Source of the DNA: Elusimicrobiota bacterium
GTDB lineage: Bacteria > Elusimicrobiota > Elusimicrobia > UBA1565 > UBA9628
NCBI GenBank assembly: GCA_028717865.1
Contig: JAQUMZ010000170.1
Location: 1-6,212 of the forward strand
Length of the DNA stretch: 6,212 nucleotides
Reading direction: 5' to 3'
The notes under the pieces are model-generated. The model was not told where the DNA came from. It ran no database searches and worked only from the letters and a program-made list of their open reading frames with translations. A program made the position numbers and the translations under genes. Shown here piece after piece: positions 1 to 5,372 of this stretch. Numbering within the stretch: the first letter of the stretch is position 1; the number at the start of each line of letters is the position of its first letter.

Positions 1-130
1 GGGGTTTTAACCGGGAGTCCTCGTGGGCTACGATATTGGCGAGCAGGACGCGCCGATAGGCCATACTGGTTTTATAGCAAATCACCTTCGGTGCCAGGCA
101 TTGCATTCTTGCATTCCCGCCGTCCCCGAG

Positions 131-160
131 GTTCGCGCGCGGTCCGTCCGGCGCGCGAAC
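131..160. repeat. Perfect 10-bp inverted repeat (hairpin)
   Basis: GTTCGCGCGC at 131-140 is followed by a 10-nt spacer and its exact reverse complement GCGCGCGAAC at 151-160. Neither side has a T-run, so it is not a standard intrinsic terminator. Function unknown. Confidence 0.6.
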
Positions 161-253
161 CCCCGCGCGCCCTGTTCCTCGTGCGCGCGGAAGGCGATAT
201 GCAGATCCAAAGAACCGGACGCAATCTTGTCCAGTTTCACGGATCTTAATGCT

Positions 254-284
254 GTCGGCCCGACCAAGGAATAGTCGGGCCGGC
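254..284. repeat. 11-bp inverted repeat (hairpin), abuts the next one
   Basis: CGGCCCGAC at 256-264 pairs perfectly with GTCGGGCCG at 274-282 around a 9-nt loop (CAAGGAATA). A T-G wobble and a G-C pair extend the stem to 254-284. No T-run follows on either strand. It sits directly beside the hairpin at 284-314, forming a double hairpin. Confidence 0.6.
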
Positions 285-314
285 CGCGCGATCCCGGACG
301 GCGGGATCGCGCGG
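284..314 (+). terminator. 13-bp GC-rich hairpin, possible weak terminator
   Basis: CCGCGCGATCCCG at 284-296 and its exact complement at 302-314 enclose a 5-nt loop (GACGG). On the plus strand the stem is followed by GGGTTTAACGG, a very short T-run, so it could end a plus-strand transcript entering from the left edge. The hairpin is certain; termination is an inference and the T-run is poor. Confidence 0.35.
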
Positions 315-366
315 GGGTTTAACGGCTATGGCAGCGGGAAAAGAGACTATTCGCCGGAGCTTGCCC

Positions 367-419
367 AAAAAGGCGAGGCGCCAAGGCAAGCGTCGTTCTA
401 TCGACTGCCTTGGCGCCCC
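367..419 (-). terminator. Intrinsic terminator of the 6S-like RNA (conserved hairpin, copy 1)
   Basis: Read on the minus strand, a 12-bp stem pairs 406-417 with 377-388, and a G-U and a G-C pair may add two more (to 419/375). Inside it come a 3-nt bulge (GCT), a 4-bp stem (GTCG/CGAC) and a hexaloop ATAGAA. Five T residues lie at 371-367, five bases past the 12-bp stem. The core 384-410 is identical to 3509-3535. The orientation and T-run make it a terminator for the minus-strand RNA that starts near 576. Confidence 0.75.
384..410. repeat. Dispersed 27-nt repeat, copy 1
   Basis: These 27 bases are identical to 3509-3535. They form the inner part of a minus-strand hairpin: 5-bp stem AGGCA/TGCCT, 3-nt bulge GCT, 4-bp stem GTCG/CGAC and loop ATAGAA. 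The flanking stem bases differ between the copies but still pair within each. Confidence 0.85.
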
Positions 420-581
420 AGAGGGAGACGGATGCCCGTCCTGAGTCCGGAACGCACCGGCGACTGCAACGGACCGTCACGTCTCGACCGCGGCGCACGT
501 CCCGCTACAACCATGCCTACGTTGCCGACCACTTCGACGACCACCGGACTCAGGACGGGCTCACGAACATCCGACTCAAGG

Positions 582-609
582 AGTATAGCCGGATTCCGGC
601 CGTTGTCAA
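582..609 (-). promoter_or_regulatory. Sigma-70-type promoter of the 6S-like RNA
   Basis: On the minus strand TTGACA (609-604) and TATACT (587-582) are separated by 16 bp. The first matches the -35 consensus exactly and the second differs from TATAAT at one base. The predicted start is about 575-577. GTCTTGAC occurs twice in tandem, 12 bp apart (612-605 and 624-617), so a second -35-like element lies just upstream. The same -35/-10 design with upstream GGGTC recurs at 3554-3581. No coding frame follows, which points to an RNA gene. Confidence 0.75.
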
Positions 610-642
610 GACCCATGTCAAGACTGGGACCGGCCGCCGCCG

Positions 643-673
643 TTGCGCGGGCGGCTCGCCGCTTTGCTACAAT
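643..673 (+). promoter_or_regulatory. Probable promoter of the envelope operon
   Basis: An extended -10 element TGCTACAAT occupies 665-673, with TACAAT at 668-673. The best -35 candidate is a weak TTGCGC at 643-648, at a long 19-bp spacing. A start near 680 would leave a leader of roughly 25 nt before the ATG at 706. It is divergent from the 6S-like RNA promoter, with about 33 bp between the two -35 boxes, so the two could influence each other. Confidence 0.45.
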
Positions 674-705
674 TTCCACCGCGACTTCTGGCGCCGAGAA
701 TAAAA

Positions 706-1542
706 ATGAAGACCATCAAACTGCTCCCCCCCGTGTTCGCCGCCGCGCTTTTTTCCATGACCGGCTGCATGCACTATACCCTTAGGCCCGACGCGCCCTT
801 CGTGATGCCCAAGTCGGAGGCACCGCCGCTGCCTTTGCGGGTGGGCCTTTCGATCGACGAGCAGTCCCTTCCCGCCGACCCGATGTCCAAGCAGATGCTC
901 AACAGCAAGCGCCTCACGTTCGGCCCACGCTTCGCCGAGGTTTTGCGCGGCTCCCGTCTGTTTCGGGACGTCAAATATCCGCTGCCCCTGACCCGCAGCG
1001 CCATGGCGGGCGTGGATCTGGTCATATCCGGCCAATTCGGCTACGAGTTCGTCCAGGACCCCATGCAGGGTCCAAAGATCGTGCTGGTGTGCTTCACCGG
1101 CTTCATAACTGGCGCCATCCTCAGCGAGACCAGCCATCATATCGCCAAGGGGGTCTTCTCGGTCGCGGACGCCGCCGGCAACGAGCTCAAGAATTATGAT
1201 GAAACCATCGACGTGACGGCCAAATCCATGGTTTCCATGTTCGCCGAGCTCAAGACCATGACCAAGGGTCCCCCGGCCGCCCTCGACAACCTCGCCGCCA
1301 AGCTGGTCGAGAATCTGATCGCCGACCGAACGATTTTCGAGCGCGTCGCCGGCGTGGCGAGTTCCGCGCCCGCCGAGCCTCGGCCGGTCCAGGCGGCGGC
1401 CTCGGCGCCGGCGCCCGCCGCCTCGGGCGGCCAGCCTTGGTGGCGGCAGGACGAGGCCAAGGATGATTCCGGGCGGACCGGGGCCGCGCCGCAGCCGAGC
1501 GCCAAGCCGGATAAGAGCCTGGACTCCCAGCTGCTTCCTTAG
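706..1542 (+). CDS. Outer-membrane-type lipoprotein, function unknown
   Basis: 278 residues. The frame is open from 643, but ATG 706 is chosen because it gives a clean lipoprotein signal: basic start MKTIK, hydrophobic core, and lipobox MTGC with Cys21 as the lipidated residue. A weak GAG at 696-698 is the only Shine-Dalgarno hint. After the anchor, residues 43-110 alternate strand-like and helical stretches, including a helix ending in SRLFRDVKYP and then DLVISGQFGYEF. Next comes a markedly hydrophobic stretch (about 125-140) and a second strand pair (VFSVADAAGNELKNYDE). This order resembles small outer-membrane lipoproteins in which a 'G-LF-V' helix precedes a 'D-V--G' strand, but I cannot assign a named family. 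Residues about 217-278 form an Ala/Pro-rich, probably disordered tail. It is the first gene of a three-gene operon, with a 4-nt gap to the next. Role in the envelope is inferred from the anchor and its neighbours only. Confidence 0.8.
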   Translation: MKTIKLLPPVFAAALFSMTGCMHYTLRPDAPFVMPKSEAPPLPLRVGLSIDEQSLPADPMSKQMLNSKRLTFGPRFAEVLRGSRLFRDVKYPLPLTRSAMAGVDLVISGQFGYEFVQDPMQGPKIVLVCFTGFITGAILSETSHHIAKGVFSVADAAGNELKNYDETIDVTAKSMVSMFAELKTMTKGPPAALDNLAAKLVENLIADRTIFERVAGVASSAPAEPRPVQAAASAPAPAASGGQPWWRQDEAKDDSGRTGAAPQPSAKPDKSLDSQLLP

Positions 1543-1546
1543 AAAT

Positions 1547-2803
1547 ATGGCCGCCAAATCTTCGTTTTCGGCGTGCGCGGGCGTTCTGGTCTGCGGATCG
1601 TTTCTTTTCGGCTTGAACGGCTGCACCGCGACCGACGGCGACTTCGCCCGGGCCAGGTCTCTCAACACGTCCGAGGCCTATTCCGAATTCATCTCCCGGC
1701 ATCCCTCCAGTTCCCTGCGCGGCCAGGCGGAGAAGGCGCTCGAGAAGACCGCCTGGCGGCAGGCCGAGTCGGAGGGCACCGCCGCCGCCTACCTTGCGTT
1801 CCTGAAGCTTGCCTCCGCCAAGAATCAGAACATCGCGCCGGCGCGCGAGCGCTGCCGGCGGCTTTTGGCCGAGGGCAAGGGCCGGGAGGAGGACTATTTC
1901 GGCTATCTGCGCCGCTTCGGCGACGAGCCCTCGGCCTCGGAACTGCGCCGGGCCCTGGCCAAGATCCGTTTCGACGGGCTTTCGGAGCGGGAGGGGGAGC
2001 TTTTCTCTCTCCAATATCCCGGCACGCCCGAGGCGGAGAAAATCTCCGCCGCCTTGCGCCGCCGGGACTTCCAGGAGGCGGAGCAGCTCGACACCCGGCT
2101 GGCCTACGCGTTTTTCCTCAAGCGCCATCCGGAGGGGGCCGAGGCCCGGAAGGCCCGCGGGAGCCTGGAGCGCTTCGCCGCCGCCGCGGACGAGTCGGGA
2201 AACGCCGAGGATTTGGAACGGTTGCTGCCGCGCTTGCGCCGGGCGTCGGCGCGGTTGCGGCGCATGGAATGCCGCAACTCCGTCTCCGCCTCCATCCGCG
2301 GCCTGTCCGACGTTTTCAGCGCCGAGGCGGAGGAACTGCGCGGCCGGCTGCGCCAGCTGGAAGGCAACGACATCCCCGCTTTTTGCTCCGAGCGCGCGGC
2401 GGCCGTCGGCGCGCGCAACCGTCGACAAGCCGCCAACGCCGTCCACGCCCTGGCCCGCCTGATGGAGCGCCAGCAGCAGCTGGCCTCGGAGTTCTCGGGG
2501 CCGGACGGCGTCGCCGCGGACGCCCGGGACATCGGGGAACGGGCCGCGGGCCTGGCCGAGGCCAGCGAGATTCAGGAGCTAGAACTCGAGGCCCTTTACG
2601 GGAGCATGCCCGCCGACCCCAAGCGGCCGGAAGACACCGCTTCGCGCAACGCGCGCGAGGCGGAACGCCGAGCCAAGCGCGCCTGGGAGCTGGCCCACGG
2701 CTCCTCCAAATCCGGCAAGAAGGAGGCGGGCGAAGTCCTCAGGCTCATGGACCGCCAGGCCGACCTTCTGGTGGATATCATCGCCTATCTGGAGCAGCCA
2801 TGA
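1547..2803 (+). CDS. Helical-repeat lipoprotein, function unknown
   Basis: 418 residues. The frame is open further upstream, but ATG 1547, four bases after the previous stop, gives a lipoprotein signal ending in LNGC with Cys26 lipidated; the upstream extension would overlap the preceding gene. There is no clear Shine-Dalgarno site, so translation is probably coupled to the upstream gene. Residues about 42-210 contain five degenerate units of roughly 36 residues, each with an aromatic-rich helix, a Pro or Gly turn and an Ala/Leu/Arg helix (starting near 42, 80, 116, 150 and 185; for example AYSEFISRHPSS and AYAFFLKRHPEG). This resembles TPR-like repeats of the kind in BamD-type scaffolds, but I cannot place it in a known family. 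Residues about 220-418 are almost entirely charged helix with coiled-coil character. Cys280 and Cys242 lie outside the signal. A protein-interaction scaffold at the inner face of the outer membrane is the likeliest role, by inference. Confidence 0.8.
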   Translation: MAAKSSFSACAGVLVCGSFLFGLNGCTATDGDFARARSLNTSEAYSEFISRHPSSSLRGQAEKALEKTAWRQAESEGTAAAYLAFLKLASAKNQNIAPARERCRRLLAEGKGREEDYFGYLRRFGDEPSASELRRALAKIRFDGLSEREGELFSLQYPGTPEAEKISAALRRRDFQEAEQLDTRLAYAFFLKRHPEGAEARKARGSLERFAAAADESGNAEDLERLLPRLRRASARLRRMECRNSVSASIRGLSDVFSAEAEELRGRLRQLEGNDIPAFCSERAAAVGARNRRQAANAVHALARLMERQQQLASEFSGPDGVAADARDIGERAAGLAEASEIQELELEALYGSMPADPKRPEDTASRNAREAERRAKRAWELAHGSSKSGKKEAGEVLRLMDRQADLLVDIIAYLEQP

Positions 2804-3477
2804 GGAGTCCGGGGCTGGTCGCGGTCATTTTGGCGTTCGGGACGTCCGCGGCCTTCTGCGTCGAGGACGATTTTCAAGCTTTGGATATGGCCGAGCTTCG
2901 CCAGGCGGTAGCCGAATACCGTCACAAGGCCGCCCTGCTGCGCAAGAGCGTGGGGCTGCGCGACCAGAGGATCAGCGACGCCCAGAGCCGCGCCAGCGCC
3001 ATCGTGGAGGAGGCCGAGGCCGAGGCGGCGCGCCGCCAGCAGCAGGCCGTCGCGGCCCAGCAGCAGGCCGAAGGCGGCAAGGCCGGGCTCGACTTCGCCG
3101 CCAGCCTGCTGGGACAATTCGGCGGCAACAGCTTCCTGAACAGCGCCCTGCAATCCGGCATACGTTCCGCGGGCCGGGCCCAGGTCGCCGCGGCCGCGGC
3201 GGGAAGCCAGGCCGCGTTCGTGGAAGGGACGGAAGACGTCAAGCAGGCCCGCGCCTACGCCGTGCCTTTGGAGCAGGAGGCCAAATCTCTGGAGGGCGAC
3301 AAAAAAAAGCTGGCGCTCAAGGCGGAGCAGTACGAGCGCCTGGCCGACGCCAAGGACCTCCTGATCGCGGCCGAGACCCTGCGCCACCGGGCGCAGGAAC
3401 TGGCCGGCGCCCCCGCCGAGACCGAAAAGACGCCCGAGTATTACCGCTCTATCGTGGAGCGCATGGACGTCTGGTAG
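2800..3477 (+). CDS. Exported coiled-coil protein, function unknown
   Basis: 225 residues. The start is fixed by an ATGA junction: ATG 2800-2802 overlaps the TGA of the previous gene (2801-2803), with GGAG at 2791-2794 five bases upstream. Residues 1-20 look like a signal peptide (MRSPGLVAVILAFGTSAAFC); position -1 before Cys20 is Phe, so it is not a lipobox and ordinary signal peptidase cleavage is more likely. Two charged helical stretches (about 27-92, with a Glu/Ala then Gln-rich run, and about 145-205) flank a Gly/Ala-rich, weakly hydrophobic middle (about 93-142). That suggests a helical hairpin or a membrane- or self-associating centre. The C-terminus is TPEYYRSIVERMDVW. No family recognised. 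The four-base overlap implies coupled translation and a shared function with the two lipoproteins. The OmpH/Skp and TolC-like classes also use long helices, but nothing here identifies either. Confidence 0.8.
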   Translation: MRSPGLVAVILAFGTSAAFCVEDDFQALDMAELRQAVAEYRHKAALLRKSVGLRDQRISDAQSRASAIVEEAEAEAARRQQQAVAAQQQAEGGKAGLDFAASLLGQFGGNSFLNSALQSGIRSAGRAQVAAAAAGSQAAFVEGTEDVKQARAYAVPLEQEAKSLEGDKKKLALKAEQYERLADAKDLLIAAETLRHRAQELAGAPAETEKTPEYYRSIVERMDVW

Positions 3478-3489
3478 GGCCGGCGGCGG

Positions 3490-3545
3490 AAAAAAGCGAA
3501 GGGCACCCAGGCAAGCGTCGTTCTATCGACTGCCTCGATGCCCTT
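3490..3545 (-). terminator. Intrinsic terminator, conserved hairpin copy 2
   Basis: On the minus strand a 7-bp outer stem (3545-3539 with 3505-3499), a 3x3 interruption that is partly pairable, and the shared 27-nt core form the hairpin. CGC then leads into six T residues (3495-3490). It can end minus-strand transcripts, both those from the promoter at 3554-3581 and mutSL read-through. On the plus strand the hairpin is followed by ACGTTTTG, so it may also weakly end the envelope operon, which stops at 3477. Confidence 0.75.
3509..3535. repeat. Dispersed 27-nt repeat, copy 2
   Basis: Identical to 384-410 over all 27 bases. Outside the identical core, the stem here is AAGGGCA/TGCCCTT (3499-3505 with 3539-3545) rather than GGCGCC-type. 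Pairing is kept although the sequence changed, which argues for selection on the RNA hairpin rather than a recent duplication. Confidence 0.85.
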
Positions 3546-3553
3546 ACGTTTTG

Positions 3554-3581
3554 AGTATAGCAGGAGCGTTTTCATTGTCAA
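3554..3581 (-). promoter_or_regulatory. Sigma-70-type promoter, second copy of the RNA promoter design
   Basis: Minus-strand TTGACA (3581-3576) and TATACT (3559-3554) are 16 bp apart. GGGTC and ACATT precede the -35, as at 582-609 (ACAT then GGGTC). The spacer sequences are unrelated between the two copies, so the matches fall on the functional promoter elements. It points away from mutL, whose stop is at 3621-3623, and leads straight into the hairpin at 3545. Confidence 0.7.
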
Positions 3582-3593
3582 GACCCAATGTGG

Positions 3594-3621
3594 GCCTAAG
3601 AATTAAGATTTAAGCTCAGGC
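3594..3621 (-). terminator. Imperfect hairpin at the mutL stop, possible weak terminator
   Basis: Minus-strand GCCTGAG (3621-3615) pairs, with one G-T, to CTTAGGC (3600-3594), and an inner TTAA/TTAA pairing surrounds a 3-nt loop. A C/TT internal loop interrupts it. No T-run follows, so it is at best a pause or RNA-end stabilising element; the hairpin at 3490-3545 is the better terminator for mutSL. Confidence 0.3.
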
Positions 3622-5372
3622 TAAAGCGGCGGCGCGCCGGGGCGCTGGAAGCGCCGGGCCAGCTCGTCGCGCGAAAGCGCCAGCATGGTGCGCCGTCCGT
3701 GCGGGCAGAGCGAGCCGTCGCGGCAGTCCTTGAGGTCCTCGACCAGGCGCAAGGCCTCCGCCTCGGATAGCCGGTCGTGGGCCTTTACCGCCGCCTTGCA
3801 GGCCAACGTCGCGGTCGCGTTGTGCCGGGCGGCCTCGGCGGCCGAGACCGGGTCGGCCAGGGAGTCGAGCAGGCGGTGGACCATGTGCTTGAGGTCCTCG
3901 GCGCGGTGAAACAGCGCGGGCACGCTCAGGCAGCGCAGGCCCGTCTTGCCGAAAGACTCGAAATTGAATCCCAGGCGCTCCAGGCGCGGCGCCTGCGCGA
4001 GCACCGTCTGCACGGCCGAGGCGGGCAATTGCAGGGTCATGGGCAGCATGAGCCTCTGGCTTCGGGCGCCTCCCTTCTCTATCTCGGATATGAACTTCTC
4101 GAATAAAATGCGTTCCGCCGCGGCGTGCTGGTCCAGGACGAAGAGCCCGCCCGAGGCTTCGAAAACCAGATAGGCGCGCTCGATCTGGCCGAGGAAGCGG
4201 AAGGGCGGGGTGAACCAGCGCGGCCCTTCGGCGCCGGGGGTCTCGGCCGGCGCGGCGCGCAACTCCAGGACCTCCTGGACCGGCCTCGGGGCGGGCGCGG
4301 CCGCGTAAACCGGTCGAGGCTCGCGCACCTTGCCGCCCGCGGGCGGACGCGCGACGAACAGCGGGGCGGCCGGCTTGGATTTGAGCAGGGCCGAGGCCGT
4401 CAGCCCCGAGACCAGCTCGAAAACGTCCCGCTCGGACTTGAACCGGATCTCGCGCTTGCCGGGGTGGACGTTGACGTCGAAACTTTCTCCGGGCAGCTCG
4501 AGGTTCCCGACGCAGATCGGGTGCCGGTCGCGGGGGCGCTCGGCGAAGGCCCGGTAAAGGGCCTGCTGGAGCACCCGCGCCGAGACCGGGCGGCGGTTGA
4601 CGAACCAGTACTGGAGCTCGCGCGTGGCCACCAGGGATTGCGGTCCGGAGACGAAGAGCCGGAGCTTGAGCTCCGGGCGGTCCGCCGCGATCGGCAGCAG
4701 TTCGGCGGCGTTCTCGCGGCCCAGGACCTCCAGCATCCTCAGGCGCGGACCCTGCTCCGGATCCGGCTGCGGTTCGAAGCGCAGCACGACGCGGCCCTCC
4801 GACTTGTAGGTGAAGGCCGTTTTTGGGTTGGCCAGGGCGGCCTCCTCGACCGCCGCGGCCAGCCGCCCGCGCTCGTAGGCGTCGGATTTCAAGAACTTGC
4901 GGCGGGCCGGGGTGTTGAAGAACAGATCGCGCAGCTCCACTATCGTACCCGCGACCGCCGGGGCGGGCCCCGAGCGCAGGACCTTGCCGCCCTCCGCGGC
5001 CAGGTTCCAGCCGGTCTTGGCCCCGCGCTGCGCGCTGGTCAGGCTCAGGCGCGAGACCGCGGCCGCGGCGTAGAGGGCTTCGCCGCGGAAACCGAAAGTC
5101 GCCAATTTCTCCAAGTCCGAGAGGGCGCTGATCTTGCTGGTGGCGTGGCGCTCCAGGGCCAGGGCGCAGTCCTCGGGATCCATGCCGCAGCCGTCGTCGG
5201 CTACGCGCAGGCTGCCGCGGCCCGCCCCCGTGCATTCCACCGTGATCCGGGAGGCGCCCGCGTCTAGGGCATTCTCGATGAGCTCCTTGAGCGCCGAGCC
5301 CGGGCGCTCGATGACCTCGCCCGCGGCGATTCGGCTGGCTACGTCCGCAGCCAAGCGGCGGATCGAGCCCAT
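3621..5372 (-). CDS. mutL: DNA mismatch repair protein MutL (endonuclease type)
   Basis: 583 residues, usual for the family. MutL couples mismatch recognition by MutS to strand incision. The N-terminal GHKL ATPase is complete: ELIENALDAGAS (catalytic Glu30, Mg-binding Asn34), DDGCGM (59-64), RHATSKI (75-81) and FGFRGEAL (93-100). The second N-terminal domain has FVNRRPV (257-263) and NVHPGKREIRF (301-311). A Pro/Ala-rich linker (about 333-385) leads to the dimerisation/endonuclease domain, with DQHAAAERILFE (414-425, matching DQHA(X)2E(X)4E), ACKAAVKA (524-531) and CPHGRR (556-561, usually CPHGRP). These are the metal-binding motifs of MutL proteins that nick DNA themselves, so no MutH is needed. 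The frame is open upstream to 5702, but ATG 5372 begins the conserved N-terminus and overlaps the mutS stop by one base (TGATG), implying coupled translation. No Shine-Dalgarno site is evident. Confidence 0.97.
   Translation of the reverse strand: MGSIRRLAADVASRIAAGEVIERPGSALKELIENALDAGASRITVECTGAGRGSLRVADDGCGMDPEDCALALERHATSKISALSDLEKLATFGFRGEALYAAAAVSRLSLTSAQRGAKTGWNLAAEGGKVLRSGPAPAVAGTIVELRDLFFNTPARRKFLKSDAYERGRLAAAVEEAALANPKTAFTYKSEGRVVLRFEPQPDPEQGPRLRMLEVLGRENAAELLPIAADRPELKLRLFVSGPQSLVATRELQYWFVNRRPVSARVLQQALYRAFAERPRDRHPICVGNLELPGESFDVNVHPGKREIRFKSERDVFELVSGLTASALLKSKPAAPLFVARPPAGGKVREPRPVYAAAPAPRPVQEVLELRAAPAETPGAEGPRWFTPPFRFLGQIERAYLVFEASGGLFVLDQHAAAERILFEKFISEIEKGGARSQRLMLPMTLQLPASAVQTVLAQAPRLERLGFNFESFGKTGLRCLSVPALFHRAEDLKHMVHRLLDSLADPVSAAEAARHNATATLACKAAVKAHDRLSEAEALRLVEDLKDCRDGSLCPHGRRTMLALSRDELARRFQRPGAPPL

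Larger units (their letters stand above)
1..360. other. Intergenic region without a supported gene
   Basis: No open frame here has a protein-like composition, a recognisable domain or a ribosome binding site. Short frames on both strands (plus 23-274, minus 82-267) are rich in Arg, Ala and Gly in the way random GC-rich sequence is, and they run through the hairpins. What can be seen is a set of three GC-rich inverted repeats (131-160, 254-284, 284-314) and a small tandem duplication of TTGCATTC at 101-116. The region lies downstream of the minus-strand RNA gene that ends near 367. It may contain the end of a transcript entering from the left edge, but nothing proves that. Confidence 0.6.
367..576 (-). 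ncRNA. ssrS: Structured non-coding RNA, probable 6S RNA
   Basis: A strong minus-strand promoter lies just upstream and an intrinsic terminator ends the unit, giving about 210 nt with the terminator or about 150 nt if trimmed near 425. The interior is not protein-like. Its ends pair: a perfect 17-bp stem (544-560 with 434-450), continued outward by CGGAT/ATCCG (569-573 with 429-433) after a one-sided 8-nt bulge. A possible apical stem starts with GCAACG/CGTTGC (525-520 with 471-466), leaving an internal bubble of about 18 and 15 nt. Closing stem, central bubble and apical stem are the architecture of 6S RNA, which binds RNA polymerase holoenzyme as a promoter mimic. The 5' part contains GATGTTCG then GAGC, and the 3' part has CGGGCATCCG. 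E. coli 6S, as I recall it, has GATGTTCG near its 5' end and CGGCATCTC near its 3' end. The RNA gene is well supported; the 6S name is an inference, and another structured RNA class is possible. Confidence 0.55.
3490..3547 (-). ncRNA. Possible minimal small RNA (promoter directly into hairpin)
   Basis: The promoter at 3554-3581 predicts a start near 3547, only about two bases before the terminator hairpin begins. The product would be about 55-58 nt, essentially a single hairpin with bulge GCU and loop AUAGAA plus a U-tail. No reading frame fits. It could be a real tiny RNA related to the terminator end of the 6S-like unit, or a remnant that lost its insert. Existence of the transcript is inferred from the promoter match only. 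Confidence 0.35.

Noticed and set aside
78..101. Sigma-54-like promoter (TGGCAC with a downstream TTGC) on the minus strand
   Set aside because: The GG-to-GC spacing is about 15 rather than the required 10, and no gene follows.
82..267. Minus-strand open frame of 61 codons
   Set aside because: It begins at TTG, has no ribosome binding site, runs through two hairpins and has an Arg/Ala/Gly composition typical of random GC-rich sequence.
23..274. Plus-strand open frame of 83 codons
   Set aside because: No ribosome binding site, and its composition is Cys-, Arg- and Pro-rich and unlike any family; it also reads through the inverted repeats.
418..576. 5S rRNA, SRP RNA or tRNA
   Set aside because: The conserved internal sequences of those RNAs are absent (for example the 5S CCGAAC segment, the SRP GGAAG tetraloop region, and tRNA TTC-arm and acceptor pairing).
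1250..2446. Long antisense open frame across the lipoprotein genes
   Set aside because: High GC removes stop codons from opposite frames. The plus-strand genes have signal peptides and coupled junctions, while the antisense product is low-complexity Arg/Gly/Ala sequence.
367..3545. CRISPR array from the repeated 27-nt hairpin
   Set aside because: There are only two copies about 3.1 kb apart with no regular spacers or cas genes; each copy behaves as a terminator hairpin.
4125..5267. Plus-strand open frame of 380 codons opposite mutL
   Set aside because: It is the mirror of mutL, whose conserved motifs are unmistakable on the minus strand.
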